A stretch of DNA of 37,321 nt. Origin: Paenibacillus bouchesdurhonensis (GTDB lineage: Bacteria > Bacillota > Bacilli > Paenibacillales > Paenibacillaceae). A program made the position numbers and the translations under genes. The DNA is taken from contig NZ_LT732548.1 of assembly GCF_900155685.1 (NCBI RefSeq), forward strand, positions 3,427,301 to 3,464,621. The letters are read 5' to 3'. The notes beneath the pieces were generated by a model. The model was not told where the DNA came from. It did not search any database and worked only from the letters and a program-made list of their open reading frames with translations. Positions 24,133 through 34,150 of this stretch are shown here, one piece after another (position 1 is the stretch's first letter; every line of letters starts with the position of its first letter).

Positions 24133-25146
24133 TTAATCTTGGCTTGCCGTATAATCTTCCTCTGCCGCTTCTTCTTCCTGAATCAGTCCAGCGAACAATC
24201 CGTGAACAAACTGCTCGGAATCAAATCTTTGCAAATCATCGATTTTCTCTCCAAGGCCTACGAACTTCACTGGAAGGCTCAGCTCTTGACGAATCGCGAT
24301 GACGATGCCGCCCTTGGCTGTTCCATCAAGCTTCGTCAGTACGAGTCCGGTTACCCCGCTCTTCTCACCAAACAACTTCGCCTGGCTCAGTGCATTCTGA
24401 CCCGTTGTGGCGTCAAGCACCATCAACACTTCATGCGGTGCATCTGGAATCTCCCGTTGAATCACTCGGTAAATCTTATTCAGTTCCTCCATCAAATTCG
24501 ACTTGTTCTGCAAACGGCCTGCCGTATCGCAGAGCAGAATGTCAACGCCGCGCTGCTTAGCGGCCTGGACAGCGTCAAACATAACGGCGGCCGGATCGGA
24601 ACCCGGCTGCTGCTTGACGACGTCTACGCCAACGCGCTCACCCCACACCTCAAGCTGCTCAATGGCCCCGGCACGGAACGTATCTCCGGCAGCCAAAAGC
24701 ACTTTCTTGCCCTGCTGCTTATAATGGTGAGCCAGCTTGCCGATCGTAGTCGTCTTGCCTACTCCATTAACGCCAACAAATAGAATAACACTGATGCCAT
24801 GGGGATTCAGCTTCATTGCGTTATCCTCATCGCCGCGAAGCAGCTCTGTAAGCTTCTCCGATAGGATCGGCTGCAGTTCAGCCGCGTCCTCGATCCGCCG
24901 TTTCTTCACTTCACTGCGCAAATCGTCAATTAATGTAATTACGGTATTCACGCCGACGTCGGCCCCGATTAATATTTCTTCCAATTCCTCGAAAAATTCC
25001 TCATCGATTTTTTTGCGGCGAATGACGAGATCAGTCACTTTCTCCACAAAGCCTTTACGGCTTTTTTCGAGGCCGTCCTTAAATTGCTTCGTCACCGTCT
25101 CCGTTTTAGATGCGATGCTGTCCTTCAATTTTTTAAAGAAACTCAT
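24133..25146 (-). CDS. ftsY: SRP receptor FtsY
   Basis: FtsY is the membrane-associated SRP receptor GTPase, partner of the Ffh encoded downstream. The 337-residue protein has an NG domain with P-loop GVNGVGKTTTIGKLA, DTAGRLQNK and TKLDGTAKGG, and ends GLGEKIDDLQRFDSEQFVHGLF plus a short acidic tail. The short amphipathic N-terminus (MSFFKKLKDSIASKTETV) replaces the long acidic A domain of E. coli FtsY, as is usual in Firmicutes. AGGGAGG precedes the ATG. It follows smc by 81 bases. Confidence 0.97.
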   Translation of the reverse strand: MSFFKKLKDSIASKTETVTKQFKDGLEKSRKGFVEKVTDLVIRRKKIDEEFFEELEEILIGADVGVNTVITLIDDLRSEVKKRRIEDAAELQPILSEKLTELLRGDEDNAMKLNPHGISVILFVGVNGVGKTTTIGKLAHHYKQQGKKVLLAAGDTFRAGAIEQLEVWGERVGVDVVKQQPGSDPAAVMFDAVQAAKQRGVDILLCDTAGRLQNKSNLMEELNKIYRVIQREIPDAPHEVLMVLDATTGQNALSQAKLFGEKSGVTGLVLTKLDGTAKGGIVIAIRQELSLPVKFVGLGEKIDDLQRFDSEQFVHGLFAGLIQEEEAAEEDYTASQD

Positions 25147-25227
25147 GAGGTTCCTCCCTTAAGTAATCTTCCTGGATCCAATTCCGGAACTATCTGTGAT
25201 GTTCTAATTATGCCATGGCTTAGCGGC

Positions 25228-28200
25228 TCAAGCAATTTCTACGGTCTCTTCATCCTCCAGCTTTACAGAGACAAGCTTGGATACCCCGCCTTCCTCCATC
25301 GTTACCCCATAGAGAACATCCGCTTCTTCCATCGTCCCTTTGCGGTGAGTAACGACGATAAACTGGGTCTGTTCAGAGAATTCACGCAAATATTGAGCGA
25401 AGCGCGCCACATTCGCTTCATCCAGTGCAGCTTCAACCTCATCGAGCACGCAGAACGGCACAGGCTTCACGTGCAGAATTGCAAAGAGCAGCGCCATTGC
25501 CGTCAATGCTCGCTCTCCCCCCGAAAGCAGCTGCAGGTTCTGCAACTTCTTGCCCGGAGGCTGGGCCACGACATCGATTCCCGTCTCCAGCAGATTCTCT
25601 GGATCAATGAGCACGAGATCCGCCCGTCCGCCCCCAAAGAGCTTGGTGAACACGGTACCGAATTCCCGTCTTATGGCGTCGAAGGTTATTTTAAAACGCT
25701 TGGACATTTCGTCATCCATTTCCTTAATGACCTGATAAAGCGTCGTCTTGGCCTCGACGAGATCATCCTTCTGCTCGCTTAGGAATTGATAGCGCTCGGA
25801 CACCCGCTCGTATTCGTCAATCGCTCCCAGATTCACTTCACCCAGCATCGTGATCTGCCGTTTGAGCTCTTTAACTTCTCCTTGTGTCTGGGGCACGTCC
25901 TCCGGTACAGCGTAGCGCTGTTTTGCCAGCTCAAAGCTAAGCTCATACTCGTCGCTCAGCTTATGCAGAATATTGTCAAGCTCCACATCAAGCCTGTTCG
26001 CTTGAATTTCTGTTTGACGAAGCTGCTCCTCAACGGCCTTAAGGCCAATCCTTTGCTCCTTCGTCTCACTTTCGCCGTCCTCGAGCTTCTTAACCAATAC
26101 GGTTCGCGAAGCGCGCTCCATCTCAAGCTGCTCGCTCGTACGCTCTTTCTTTAACTTGAAATCGTTCAGCTCTTCGCGCTGATTGACGCTTTGCAATTCA
26201 TTCTGCTTCAAATCCGCCTCAATCGATTGTAGAATGCTGCGATTCTGCTCTAATTCTTTCCTCTGTATTTCGAATTCTTCCTGCGAGCGTTGCAGTTGCT
26301 CACGAAGCGAGTGGCACTCCTGATCCAGCTTGCCTTCTCGTACTTTAAGTCCGGTCAATTGATGCTGCAATTCTTCCTTCACGGACTCGTTCGCCTTACG
26401 GGCAAATTCCGCCGCCTGAATCGACTGGCGAATCGTTTGCTCCTCTTTCTCCAGCTCCTTCAGTTTCGTTTCCGCTGCAGCTTTACTCTTATCCAGTTCC
26501 TCGATCTCCTGGATATAATGCCCTTTCTCTTGGCCGTAGAGCTCAAATTGCTCGGATACATGCCTCCACTCGTGCTCCACTTGCTTCAGCTCGCCTGTTT
26601 GAGACTGTTCTTCCGTACGTCTACTATCTCCAGCTTCGCGCAGTTTCTCCAGCTCCTGCTCGCACTGGTTCATTTGGGCACGAACATCATTAAGTCCATT
26701 TCTCAGCTTTTCAAGCATTTCCTCGCTTTCACGAATATCCGTAGCAAGCTGATCCAGTTGGCGCTTACGGCCTAATAAATTGCTGTTCTTCCGATGCTGG
26801 CTTCCTCCGGTCATTGAGCCGCCGGCATTGACAACGTCGCCCTCCAGGGTAACGATCCGGAAACGATACTGACAGCGAGCCGCCATTTTATTGGCTCGTT
26901 CCAGATCGCTGGCAAACACAACGTTGCCAAGCAGACTGCCCACGATATTCGCATAACGCGGGTCATGACCGACAAGCTCGGCTCCAATGCCGATAAAGCC
27001 CTCGGCTTCCTCCATCGCCCTCTTATCCGTTCCAGACATTTGCCGCGGACGAATGACATCGAGCGGCAGAAAGGTTGCGCGTCCAAGCTGACGCTGTTTC
27101 AAGAATGCAATCGCTTGGCGTGAGACGGCTTCATTCTCCATCACGATATGCTGCATTGCGGCTCCCAGCGCGGTCTCGACGGCAAGCTCCAGCTTCTCCG
27201 GCACCCGAATCAGTTCAGCTACTGCACCATGGACTCCGCCGAGCAGCGACTTGCGAGAGGCCTTCAACACTTCCTTGACACCAAGGGCAAAGCCGTCAAA
27301 ATCCTCTTCCATCTCCTTCATCGTATCGCGGCGGGAGATTAGTGCTTCTCGCCTTTGCTCCCATTTACGGATATTCGCTGAACTTTCCTCAGCTAGCTTC
27401 TGCAGCGACTGCTGACGCTCGCTTTCCGTAATATACCGGCTGCGAAGATCGGCTATTTCTTTGGAGAGACGCGCTAGCACCTTCTCAAGCTCCGCCTTCC
27501 TGCCCTTTAAGCGGGCTAAATCATCCCGCCATTTCGCGCCCTCTTCCTCCGAACGATCCATTCGGCGCTGAACGCTTTCTTTCTGCTGATCCGCGTAGCG
27601 AATTTCATTACGAGCCTCAGCCATTTCATTCATCGTATCCAGCAATTGTCCCTTGAGCGCTTCCTCCTGAGCCTGGCTGATTCCACCGGTTACGCCCACG
27701 AGCTTCACTTCTTCTGCCGAGAGTTCCGTCCTCAATTCGTTCAGCTGCTTCTCCGCCTCAGCAAACTTCTCGGACAAGGCGTTCATCTCTTCCGTGCGCT
27801 GGGCATAACGATCCTCATTGACAGCAAGCGATTGTCGGAGCTGCTCCCTATTCTGGATCAGGTTCTTCTCGCGTTCCTTCAGTACCTCGCCAAAGCCTTC
27901 GCTCTTCTCGAAGCTTTCGCTGTACTCCAAGAGCTGCCCTTGAAGCACATCGATATGCTCCTCTAACTGGCGAAGCGCTAACCGGTCGCTTTCCAACTTG
28001 GCATCATGAGCCGATACAATCGTCGATAGAGCCAACTGCTCTTCCTGGAGCTTGGCTAGCTTGCCGTTCGCCTCGCTCCAAGTCTCATGAATTTTCTCAA
28101 TTTGGTGGACATATAGCGATATTTCCTTATGTTTTAGCTCCTCGCGGAGCTCTTTATAACGAAGCGCCTTCTCCGATTGCTCTTTCAAAGGGCCGATTTG

Positions 28201-28800
28201 ATCTTCCAATTCACTGACAAGATCGTGAATACGCAGCAGATTTTGTTCCGTATCATCGAGTTTACGCCGGGCATCCCGTTTACGGCTTTTATATTTTACA
28301 ATCCCGGAAGCCTCCTCAAAAATCCCTCGCCGATCCTCAGAGCGCGTACTTAAAATTTCCTCGATCCGCCCTTGACCGATAATCGAATAAGCTTCCTTTC
28401 CGATCCCTGTATCCATGAACAGCTCGGTAATGTCCTTCAAGCGACAGGATTGCTTATTAATCATATACTCGCTATCCCCGCTGCGATGAACCCGCCGCGT
28501 TACCGTCACTTCGCTGAAATCCAACGGAAGCGCATGATCTGTGTTGTCGAGGGTCAGAGAGACTTCTCCGTAATTCACCGCTTTACGCGCGTCACTGCCC
28601 GCAAAAATAATATCTTCCATTTTGCCGCCGCGGAGCGACTTGGCACTCTGCTCACCCAGCACCCAACGTATGCCATCGGAAATATTACTCTTTCCGCTGC
28701 CGTTAGGGCCGACTACAGCCGTAATGCCACGTACAAATTCCATTTCCGTTTTGTCGGCAAAAGACTTAAATCCTGCTAACTCGATCCGTTTCAAAAACAT
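25228..28800 (-). CDS. smc: Chromosome segregation SMC ATPase
   Basis: SMC with ScpA and ScpB forms the bacterial condensin that extrudes DNA loops and segregates chromosomes. The 1190-residue protein starts MFLKRIELAGFKSFADKTEM and has Walker A GPNGSGKSN (residues 32-40), long coiled-coil arms, a hinge at roughly 500-680, a second coiled coil, and the C-terminal signature LLSGGERALTAMALLFA with Walker B PFCVLDEVEAALDEAN. ATG 28800 matches the family N-terminus and has AGAGGTGA upstream. It follows rnc, the conserved order in Bacillales. Confidence 0.98.
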   Translation of the reverse strand: MFLKRIELAGFKSFADKTEMEFVRGITAVVGPNGSGKSNISDGIRWVLGEQSAKSLRGGKMEDIIFAGSDARKAVNYGEVSLTLDNTDHALPLDFSEVTVTRRVHRSGDSEYMINKQSCRLKDITELFMDTGIGKEAYSIIGQGRIEEILSTRSEDRRGIFEEASGIVKYKSRKRDARRKLDDTEQNLLRIHDLVSELEDQIGPLKEQSEKALRYKELREELKHKEISLYVHQIEKIHETWSEANGKLAKLQEEQLALSTIVSAHDAKLESDRLALRQLEEHIDVLQGQLLEYSESFEKSEGFGEVLKEREKNLIQNREQLRQSLAVNEDRYAQRTEEMNALSEKFAEAEKQLNELRTELSAEEVKLVGVTGGISQAQEEALKGQLLDTMNEMAEARNEIRYADQQKESVQRRMDRSEEEGAKWRDDLARLKGRKAELEKVLARLSKEIADLRSRYITESERQQSLQKLAEESSANIRKWEQRREALISRRDTMKEMEEDFDGFALGVKEVLKASRKSLLGGVHGAVAELIRVPEKLELAVETALGAAMQHIVMENEAVSRQAIAFLKQRQLGRATFLPLDVIRPRQMSGTDKRAMEEAEGFIGIGAELVGHDPRYANIVGSLLGNVVFASDLERANKMAARCQYRFRIVTLEGDVVNAGGSMTGGSQHRKNSNLLGRKRQLDQLATDIRESEEMLEKLRNGLNDVRAQMNQCEQELEKLREAGDSRRTEEQSQTGELKQVEHEWRHVSEQFELYGQEKGHYIQEIEELDKSKAAAETKLKELEKEEQTIRQSIQAAEFARKANESVKEELQHQLTGLKVREGKLDQECHSLREQLQRSQEEFEIQRKELEQNRSILQSIEADLKQNELQSVNQREELNDFKLKKERTSEQLEMERASRTVLVKKLEDGESETKEQRIGLKAVEEQLRQTEIQANRLDVELDNILHKLSDEYELSFELAKQRYAVPEDVPQTQGEVKELKRQITMLGEVNLGAIDEYERVSERYQFLSEQKDDLVEAKTTLYQVIKEMDDEMSKRFKITFDAIRREFGTVFTKLFGGGRADLVLIDPENLLETGIDVVAQPPGKKLQNLQLLSGGERALTAMALLFAILHVKPVPFCVLDEVEAALDEANVARFAQYLREFSEQTQFIVVTHRKGTMEEADVLYGVTMEEGGVSKLVSVKLEDEETVEIA

Positions 28801-28863
28801 ACCTTCACGATCACCTCTACCAACTATTGTAACATACAAAAAAGCTTAATGGGACAAGCAAAA

Positions 28864-28891
28864 CGTCCCCGTGCGGCAAGCAGCGGGGACG
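28864..28891 (-). terminator. Terminator candidate between rnc and smc
   Basis: On the minus strand CGTCCCCG pairs with CGGGGACG around a 12-base loop and is followed by TTTTGC. It lies 22 bases past the rnc stop, so fatty-acid/rnc transcripts may end here or read through partly into smc. Confidence 0.7.
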
Positions 28892-28913
28892 ATTCATTAA
28901 ACCTTTTTGATTG

Positions 28914-29612
28914 TCATTCATTCGAAGATTTCAAACGTTCTAGCGCCACTGCGGCAGCCTGCTGTTCAGCTTCCTTCTTGGAACGCCCAGTCCCTTGCCC
29001 CAGCGCCCGTCCTTCCATAGATACCTCGGAGACAAACTCGCGTTCATGGGCCGGCCCACGCTCCTCTACGATACGGTACTCCAGCACCCCCATATTATGA
29101 TGCTGAGTAAGCTCCTGCAGCTCCGTCTTATAATCCGTCGTCTGCAGCTTTCCGTTAAGCGTAAATTGAGAGAACACGTGCTGATGAAGAAAGGCATTAA
29201 CGGCCTTCAATCCTTGATCCAGATAAAGGGCGCCGATGAACGATTCGAATACATCTGCCAGCAAGGCCGGGCGGGTTCGTCCTCCGGTCAGCTCCTCTCC
29301 TTTACCGAGCAATACGTATTTGCCAAACTCCAGGCTCTCGGCAAACTTCACGAGTGAAGGCTCACATACGATCGCTGCGCGAAGCTTGGTCAATTCTCCC
29401 TCAGGACGATCCGGAAACATCCGATACAAATGCTCGGATACCGTCAGCTCCAGGACAGCGTCGCCGAGAAACTCTAGGCGCTCGTTGTCCTGATGCTGGC
29501 TGAACCGATGTTCATTCACGTATGATGCATGGGTAAAGGCCTGTTTCAACAGCTGTCGGTTTTGGAATACAATTTGAAGTTTGTGCTGTAACTGCTTCAG
29601 ATCTCCACTCAA
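28914..29612 (-). CDS. rnc: Ribonuclease III
   Basis: RNase III cleaves double-stranded RNA in rRNA precursors and regulatory RNAs. The 232-residue protein has the catalytic signature [14 protein letters not shown] and the acidic [15 protein letters not shown], followed by a C-terminal double-stranded RNA-binding domain (about residues 158-228, with [14 protein letters not shown]). The start is TTG 29612 with AAGGGG upstream. It follows fabF by 12 bases. Confidence 0.97.
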   Translation of the reverse strand: MSGDLKQLQHKLQIVFQNRQLLKQAFTHASYVNEHRFSQHQDNERLEFLGDAVLELTVSEHLYRMFPDRPEGELTKLRAAIVCEPSLVKFAESLEFGKYVLLGKGEELTGGRTRPALLADVFESFIGALYLDQGLKAVNAFLHQHVFSQFTLNGKLQTTDYKTELQELTQHHNMGVLEYRIVEERGPAHEREFVSEVSMEGRALGQGTGRSKKEAEQQAAAVALERLKSSNE

Positions 29613-29624
29613 CAGACTGACCCC

Positions 29625-30863
29625 TTATGCTTCAAATTTCTTCAGAACGATGGTGGCATTATGCCCTCCAAATCCGAAGGAGTTGGACATAGCTACAGTA
29701 ACATTTGCTGGTCTGGCTTGGTTGGGCACGTAATCCAAATCGCATTCCGGATCCTGGTTCTCCAGATTGATCGTCGGCGCGATCATTCCATTATTAATCG
29801 TCAAGCCGCATATAACGGCCTCCACACCGCCGGCAGCCCCAAGTAAATGGCCCGTCATCGACTTGGTCGAGCTGACGGCTACCTTGCGAGCATGATCACC
29901 AAGCGCTTCCTTAATAGCAAGCGTCTCAGAGCGATCACCTACAGACGTTGACGTTCCGTGAGCATTAATATAATCCACCTCATTCGCGGCAATACCGGCA
30001 TCGCGAATGGCCATTTCCATGCAGCGACGCGCTCCATCCGGGTCTGGATCGGTCATATGATGCGCATCCGCACTCAATCCATAACCGATCACTTCTCCGT
30101 AAATTCTAGCACCCCGCTTCTGGGCATGCTCCAGGGATTCAAGCACAAGAACGCCTGCCCCTTCACCCATAACGAAACCGTCACGCCCCGTATCGAATGG
30201 ACGGCTCGCTTTCTCGGGTTCATCATTGCGAGTCGACATCGCCCGCATCGAGCAGAATCCGGCGAGACCGGTCGGTCTGATCGTCGCTTCTGCGCCGCCG
30301 CAAATCATGACATCGGCATCACCGCGTTGAATCAATTTATACGAATCGCCAATGGAATGAGTTCCGGTCGCGCACGCCGTTACAGCTGTACTGTTAGGGC
30401 CCTTCGCTCCGAACAGTATCGACACGTGGCCGGAAGCCATATTCGCAATCATCATCGGAATAAAGAAAGGGCTTACGCGCTTCGGTCCTTTCTGCAGCAA
30501 AATATTATGCTGATCTTCCCACGTTCCAAGGCCGCCAATACCCGAACCGATAATAACGCCTACACGCTCTGGGTCAGCTTGCTCACCAATCACGAGGCCA
30601 CTGTCTTGTATAGCATTCGTGGCCGCCGCCGCCGCAAATTGAACGAAACGGTCCATCTTGCGGGCATCCTTACGGTCCACGTAATCCTCGGCATTGAAAT
30701 CTTTTACCGAGGCAGCAATTCGGGTCGGATATTCGCTAACATCAAACGATTCGATAGCAGATACCCCCGATTTCCCTGCCATAAGATTATTCCAGAACGT
30801 ATCCAAGTCTTGACCGAGGGATGTTACGATTCCCATACCGGTTATTACCACTCTATGCTTCAA
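29625..30863 (-). CDS. fabF: 3-oxoacyl-ACP synthase II
   Basis: FabF elongates acyl-ACP with malonyl-ACP in fatty acid synthesis. The 412-residue condensing enzyme has catalytic Cys164 (TACATGTHS) and the two active-site His motifs [11 protein letters not shown] and [15 protein letters not shown] 30863 is chosen: GAGGTGA lies 6 bases before it and [11 protein letters not shown] matches FabF N-termini; a GTG two codons upstream sits directly on the ribosome binding site. In B. subtilis fabF is with fabHA elsewhere; here it follows acpP. Confidence 0.96.
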   Translation of the reverse strand: MKHRVVITGMGIVTSLGQDLDTFWNNLMAGKSGVSAIESFDVSEYPTRIAASVKDFNAEDYVDRKDARKMDRFVQFAAAAATNAIQDSGLVIGEQADPERVGVIIGSGIGGLGTWEDQHNILLQKGPKRVSPFFIPMMIANMASGHVSILFGAKGPNSTAVTACATGTHSIGDSYKLIQRGDADVMICGGAEATIRPTGLAGFCSMRAMSTRNDEPEKASRPFDTGRDGFVMGEGAGVLVLESLEHAQKRGARIYGEVIGYGLSADAHHMTDPDPDGARRCMEMAIRDAGIAANEVDYINAHGTSTSVGDRSETLAIKEALGDHARKVAVSSTKSMTGHLLGAAGGVEAVICGLTINNGMIAPTINLENQDPECDLDYVPNQARPANVTVAMSNSFGFGGHNATIVLKKFEA

Positions 30864-30945
30864 ACACACTCACCTCGTATAGATCTCATGTGCAATATTA
30901 TAATGTACTTACCAACGTAATTGATTGACTTGCAAAGATGAGGAG

Positions 30946-30976
30946 AAGTCCCGCCTACAAAGGAGGTACGGGACTT
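30946..30976 (-). terminator. Hairpin between acpP and fabF
   Basis: AAGTCCCG and CGGGACTT form a perfect 8-bp stem 10 bases after the acpP stop. The T-run is missing (CTCCTC follows on the minus strand), so it may be an RNA-stabilising 3' structure that raises acpP mRNA levels rather than a full terminator. Confidence 0.5.
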
Positions 30977-30985
30977 TAAATGACA

Positions 30986-31219
30986 TTAGGTATGAGATTG
31001 TATGTAGTTTACAACTTCACCTACAGTCGTAATCTTCTCAGCATCTTCATCTGAAATTTCCAAATCGAACTCATCTTCGAGTTCCATAACCAATTCGACT
31101 ACATCGAGCGAATCAGCACCTAGGTCATCTTTGAAAGACGCTTCAAGCGTCACTTCAGCTTCATCTGCGCCGAGGCGATCCACTACAATACGTTTTACGC
31201 GCTCCAATACATCGGACAT
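30986..31219 (-). CDS. acpP: Acyl carrier protein
   Basis: ACP carries growing acyl chains on a phosphopantetheine arm. The 77-residue acidic protein has the attachment Ser37 in [18 protein letters not shown] 31219 follows GGAGGAGGTG at a good spacing; an in-frame GTG three codons upstream is part of that ribosome binding site. It lies between fabG and fabF. Confidence 0.98.
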   Translation of the reverse strand: MSDVLERVKRIVVDRLGADEAEVTLEASFKDDLGADSLDVVELVMELEDEFDLEISDEDAEKITTVGEVVNYIQSHT

Positions 31220-31288
31220 CCGGTTCACCTCCTCCTTGGTATTATACGAAAATTAAAATCAAAATGCCATAGAAGCTAGGACGATAAA

Positions 31289-32038
31289 TCACATATACAT
31301 CCCGCCGTCTACATGCAGGGTTTGACCGGTCATATAGGATGCTGCATCGGAAGCTAGGAATACCGCGACTTTCGCGATTTCTTCAGGCTGGCCAAGACGG
31401 GATAGCGGAATATCGGCAAGTAAATTTTGCTTCAAATCTTCCGATAGCTGATCCGTCATATCCGTGGCGATAAATCCTGGCGCAATGCAGTTCACCGTAA
31501 TGTTCCGGCTGGCCAGCTCACGCGCAGACGATTTGGTCAAACCGATTACTCCGGCTTTAGCCGCCACATAGTTCGCCTGCCCCGCGTTGCCAAGCACGCC
31601 CACAACGGACGATATGTTAATAATGCGCCCAGACCGCTGCTTCATCATTGGACGAGTAACCGCCTTGATGCCGTTGAATACACCCTTTAGATTCGTCTCG
31701 ATAACGGCGTCGAATTCTTCCTCTTTCATGCGCATAATTAGATTATCTCTAGTAATTCCGGCGTTATTCACCAGAATATCAATCCGGCCCCATGTATCCA
31801 AGGTCTGCTTAACGAGCGCCTCGAATTGGGCGCTGTCGCCGACATGCCCTTTAACGGCAAAGGCCTCTACGCCAAGCGCCTCAATCTCGCTAACGACGCG
31901 AGCCGCCGCTTCTTCATTGCCCGCATAGTTGACGGCCACATTTGCTCCTGCCTCAGCAAGCGCAAGCGCAATTGCGCGACCAATGCCGCGGGAAGCTCCT
32001 GTAACCAAAGCTGTCTGACTACTTAGCAATTTCGTCAT
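31289..32038 (-). CDS. fabG: 3-oxoacyl-ACP reductase
   Basis: FabG reduces 3-oxoacyl-ACP with NADPH. The 249-residue short-chain dehydrogenase has the cofactor motif [22 protein letters not shown], the catalytic Ser in NISSVVGV and the YVAAK pair. The C-terminal LHVDGGMYM is typical. GGAAAGGAGAG precedes the ATG. It sits between fabD and acpP, as in Bacillus. Confidence 0.97.
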   Translation of the reverse strand: MTKLLSSQTALVTGASRGIGRAIALALAEAGANVAVNYAGNEEAAARVVSEIEALGVEAFAVKGHVGDSAQFEALVKQTLDTWGRIDILVNNAGITRDNLIMRMKEEEFDAVIETNLKGVFNGIKAVTRPMMKQRSGRIINISSVVGVLGNAGQANYVAAKAGVIGLTKSSARELASRNITVNCIAPGFIATDMTDQLSEDLKQNLLADIPLSRLGQPEEIAKVAVFLASDAASYMTGQTLHVDGGMYM

Positions 32039-32149
32039 TATACTCTCTCCTTTCCTAGGATAAACGAGCCGTTAAACGGAAGGGCTTTGGAGACCGTTTT
32101 ATCCAATGGATCCTATGCCCTTTTCAATCACGAAATCCCTTCAATAAGG

Positions 32150-33085
32150 CTACAGCAAAGCTGCCGCCGTTTGTTCCAGGCTCTCCAAGCTATTTACGTT
32201 ATAGGTTGTAACGCCTCGGTTTATTTTCTTAATCAATCCGGTCAACACGCTGCCAGGTCCGATTTCCACGAAAGTATCAACACCCTGTGCAATCAGCCAA
32301 GCAATGCTGTCTTCCCAAAGAACCGGCGAATACACTTGTTCCACAAGCAAGCTGCAAATGTCCGATCTGCCCTGAACCGCGCTTGCCGTAACATTGGCCA
32401 CCACGGGAATGGACGCATCATGGATTGTAATCTGCTCCAGCTTGCCCGCCAGACGCTCAGCAGCCGATTTCATGAGCGATGAATGGAACGGCCCGCTGAC
32501 TTCAAGCGGAATCGCCCGCCGAGCTCCGATTTCCTTCACACGCTCGGCGACGGCAGCGATACCTTCACAGCTGCCGGAAACAACGATTTGACCCGGACAA
32601 TTGACGTTAGCGAGCTCCACGAGACTCCCGTCTGCTGTAATGTCGGCACACAGCGCGGCCAACGCCTCGCGTTCTCCGCCGAGCACCGCAGCCATCGCCC
32701 CTTGTCCGCCTGGAACGGCCTGTTCCATGAACTCGCCGCGCGCCCGTACGGTGGAGACCGCATCGCTGAAGCTAAGCGATCCAGCAGCCGTCAAGGCGCT
32801 GTACTCCCCGAGGCTGTGCCCCGCTACGAAGTCCGGCTTTATCCCTTTAGCGGCAAAAGCTTGATGCAGCGCTACACTTGTCGTCAGTAGAGCAGGCTGC
32901 GTATTCGCCGTATGCTTCAAATCTGTATCAGGACCTTCGAATATAAGCCTTGTCAATGGAAAGCTAAGAACTTCATCCGCTTGATCGAATAACCGCCGAG
33001 ATTCCGGTATCGCTTCATAGATGTCTTTGCCCATTCCTATACTCTGAGAACCCTGCCCCGGAAATACAAATGCCAGTTTACCCAT
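32150..33085 (-). CDS. fabD: Malonyl-CoA:ACP transacylase
   Basis: FabD loads malonyl groups from CoA onto ACP. The 311-residue enzyme starts MGKLAFVFPGQGSQSIGMG and has the nucleophile elbow GHSLGEYSALTA (Ser91), the conserved Arg in STVRARGEFMEQAVP and the catalytic His in SGPFHSSLM. GGAGCG lies 13 bases upstream of the ATG, a slightly long spacing. It follows fabH by 75 bases. Confidence 0.97.
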   Translation of the reverse strand: MGKLAFVFPGQGSQSIGMGKDIYEAIPESRRLFDQADEVLSFPLTRLIFEGPDTDLKHTANTQPALLTTSVALHQAFAAKGIKPDFVAGHSLGEYSALTAAGSLSFSDAVSTVRARGEFMEQAVPGGQGAMAAVLGGEREALAALCADITADGSLVELANVNCPGQIVVSGSCEGIAAVAERVKEIGARRAIPLEVSGPFHSSLMKSAAERLAGKLEQITIHDASIPVVANVTASAVQGRSDICSLLVEQVYSPVLWEDSIAWLIAQGVDTFVEIGPGSVLTGLIKKINRGVTTYNVNSLESLEQTAAALL

Positions 33086-33160
33086 AAATTATGTCAGCGC
33101 TCCTTCTCCCTACAAAACCAGATGAAATTCTTAATAGTCCGCAGCAGTAAACAGTCGAAC

Positions 33161-34150
33161 TTACCATACAAGTACAGATGCACCCCAGGTCAAGCCGCCG
33201 CCAAAGCCTACGAGAAGCAAGGTGTCGCCTTCTTTAACGCGACCTTCCTCCACGGCTTCGACAAGCGCCAGCGGGATCGATGCCGCAGAGGTGTTCGCAT
33301 ACTTGTCCACGTTAATGACGCACTTCTCCTCCGGTAAATCCAACCGCTGCATGGCGGATTGAATGATGCGAATATTGGCCTGATGCGGAACGAACAAATC
33401 GATCTCACTCTTGTCCTTCCCTGCTTTACGCAGTACTTCCTCCGTAGCCGTCCCCATGACGCGGACAGCGAATTTGAACACTTCACGGCCATTCATATAG
33501 ATAAAATGCTTGCCGTCCCGCACCGTCTCCTCGGAAGCCGGGCAGCGCGAACCGCCGCCTTCCAGCTTGAGCAGTTCTCCGCCTGCCCCTTCTGCCCCCA
33601 AGTCAAAGGATAGGAAGCCCCTGCCTTCAGGTACTTCCCCGACCACGACAGCTCCTGCCCCATCGCCGAACAGGACACAGGTGTTGCGATCCGTATAATC
33701 CGTAATTCGGGACAATGCGTCCGCTCCGATAATGAGTGCATTGTTATACATGCCGGTCTGGATGAAGCCTTTGGCCGTAGCCAGACTATATACGAATCCA
33801 GAGCAGGCCGCCGATAAATCAAAAGCCGCTGCTTTCTTCGCTCCAAGCTTCTCCTGCAAAATACATGCCGTAGAAGGGAACGTCATATCCGGCGTTACAG
33901 TTGCCACAATAATCAATTCCAAATCCTCGGCGGCAAGGCCTGCTGATTTCAACGCTTGCACAGCCGCTTCATACGCCAAGTCCGATGTCGCCTGATTAGG
34001 AGCCGCAATGTGTCGCTCGCGAATTCCCGTCCGCGATACGATCCATTCATCATTGGTTTCAACCATCGTCTCCAATTCTGCATTCGTTAACACTCGTTCA
34101 GGTACGTACTTCCCAGTCCCTATGATGCCTACTGAACGTAATTTCATCAT
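33161..34150 (-). CDS. fabH: 3-oxoacyl-ACP synthase III
   Basis: FabH starts fatty acid synthesis by condensing an acyl-CoA primer with malonyl-ACP; in Bacillales it accepts branched primers. The 329-residue enzyme has the Cys116-His-Asn triad in DLSAACSGFVYSL, FVPHQANIRI and VDKYANTSAAS. Its ATG overlaps the plsX stop (ATGA). A fabH between plsX and fabD differs from B. subtilis, where fabH is elsewhere, but is common in Paenibacillus and many other bacteria. Confidence 0.97.
   Translation of the reverse strand: MMKLRSVGIIGTGKYVPERVLTNAELETMVETNDEWIVSRTGIRERHIAAPNQATSDLAYEAAVQALKSAGLAAEDLELIIVATVTPDMTFPSTACILQEKLGAKKAAAFDLSAACSGFVYSLATAKGFIQTGMYNNALIIGADALSRITDYTDRNTCVLFGDGAGAVVVGEVPEGRGFLSFDLGAEGAGGELLKLEGGGSRCPASEETVRDGKHFIYMNGREVFKFAVRVMGTATEEVLRKAGKDKSEIDLFVPHQANIRIIQSAMQRLDLPEEKCVINVDKYANTSAASIPLALVEAVEEGRVKEGDTLLLVGFGGGLTWGASVLVW

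Noticed and set aside
30880..30945. Second FapR operator before fabF
   Set aside because: The sequence TTGGTAAGTACATTATAA has pieces of the motif but not the TTAGTACC/GGTACTAA inverted repeat. A TATAAT is present, so a separate fabF promoter remains possible.
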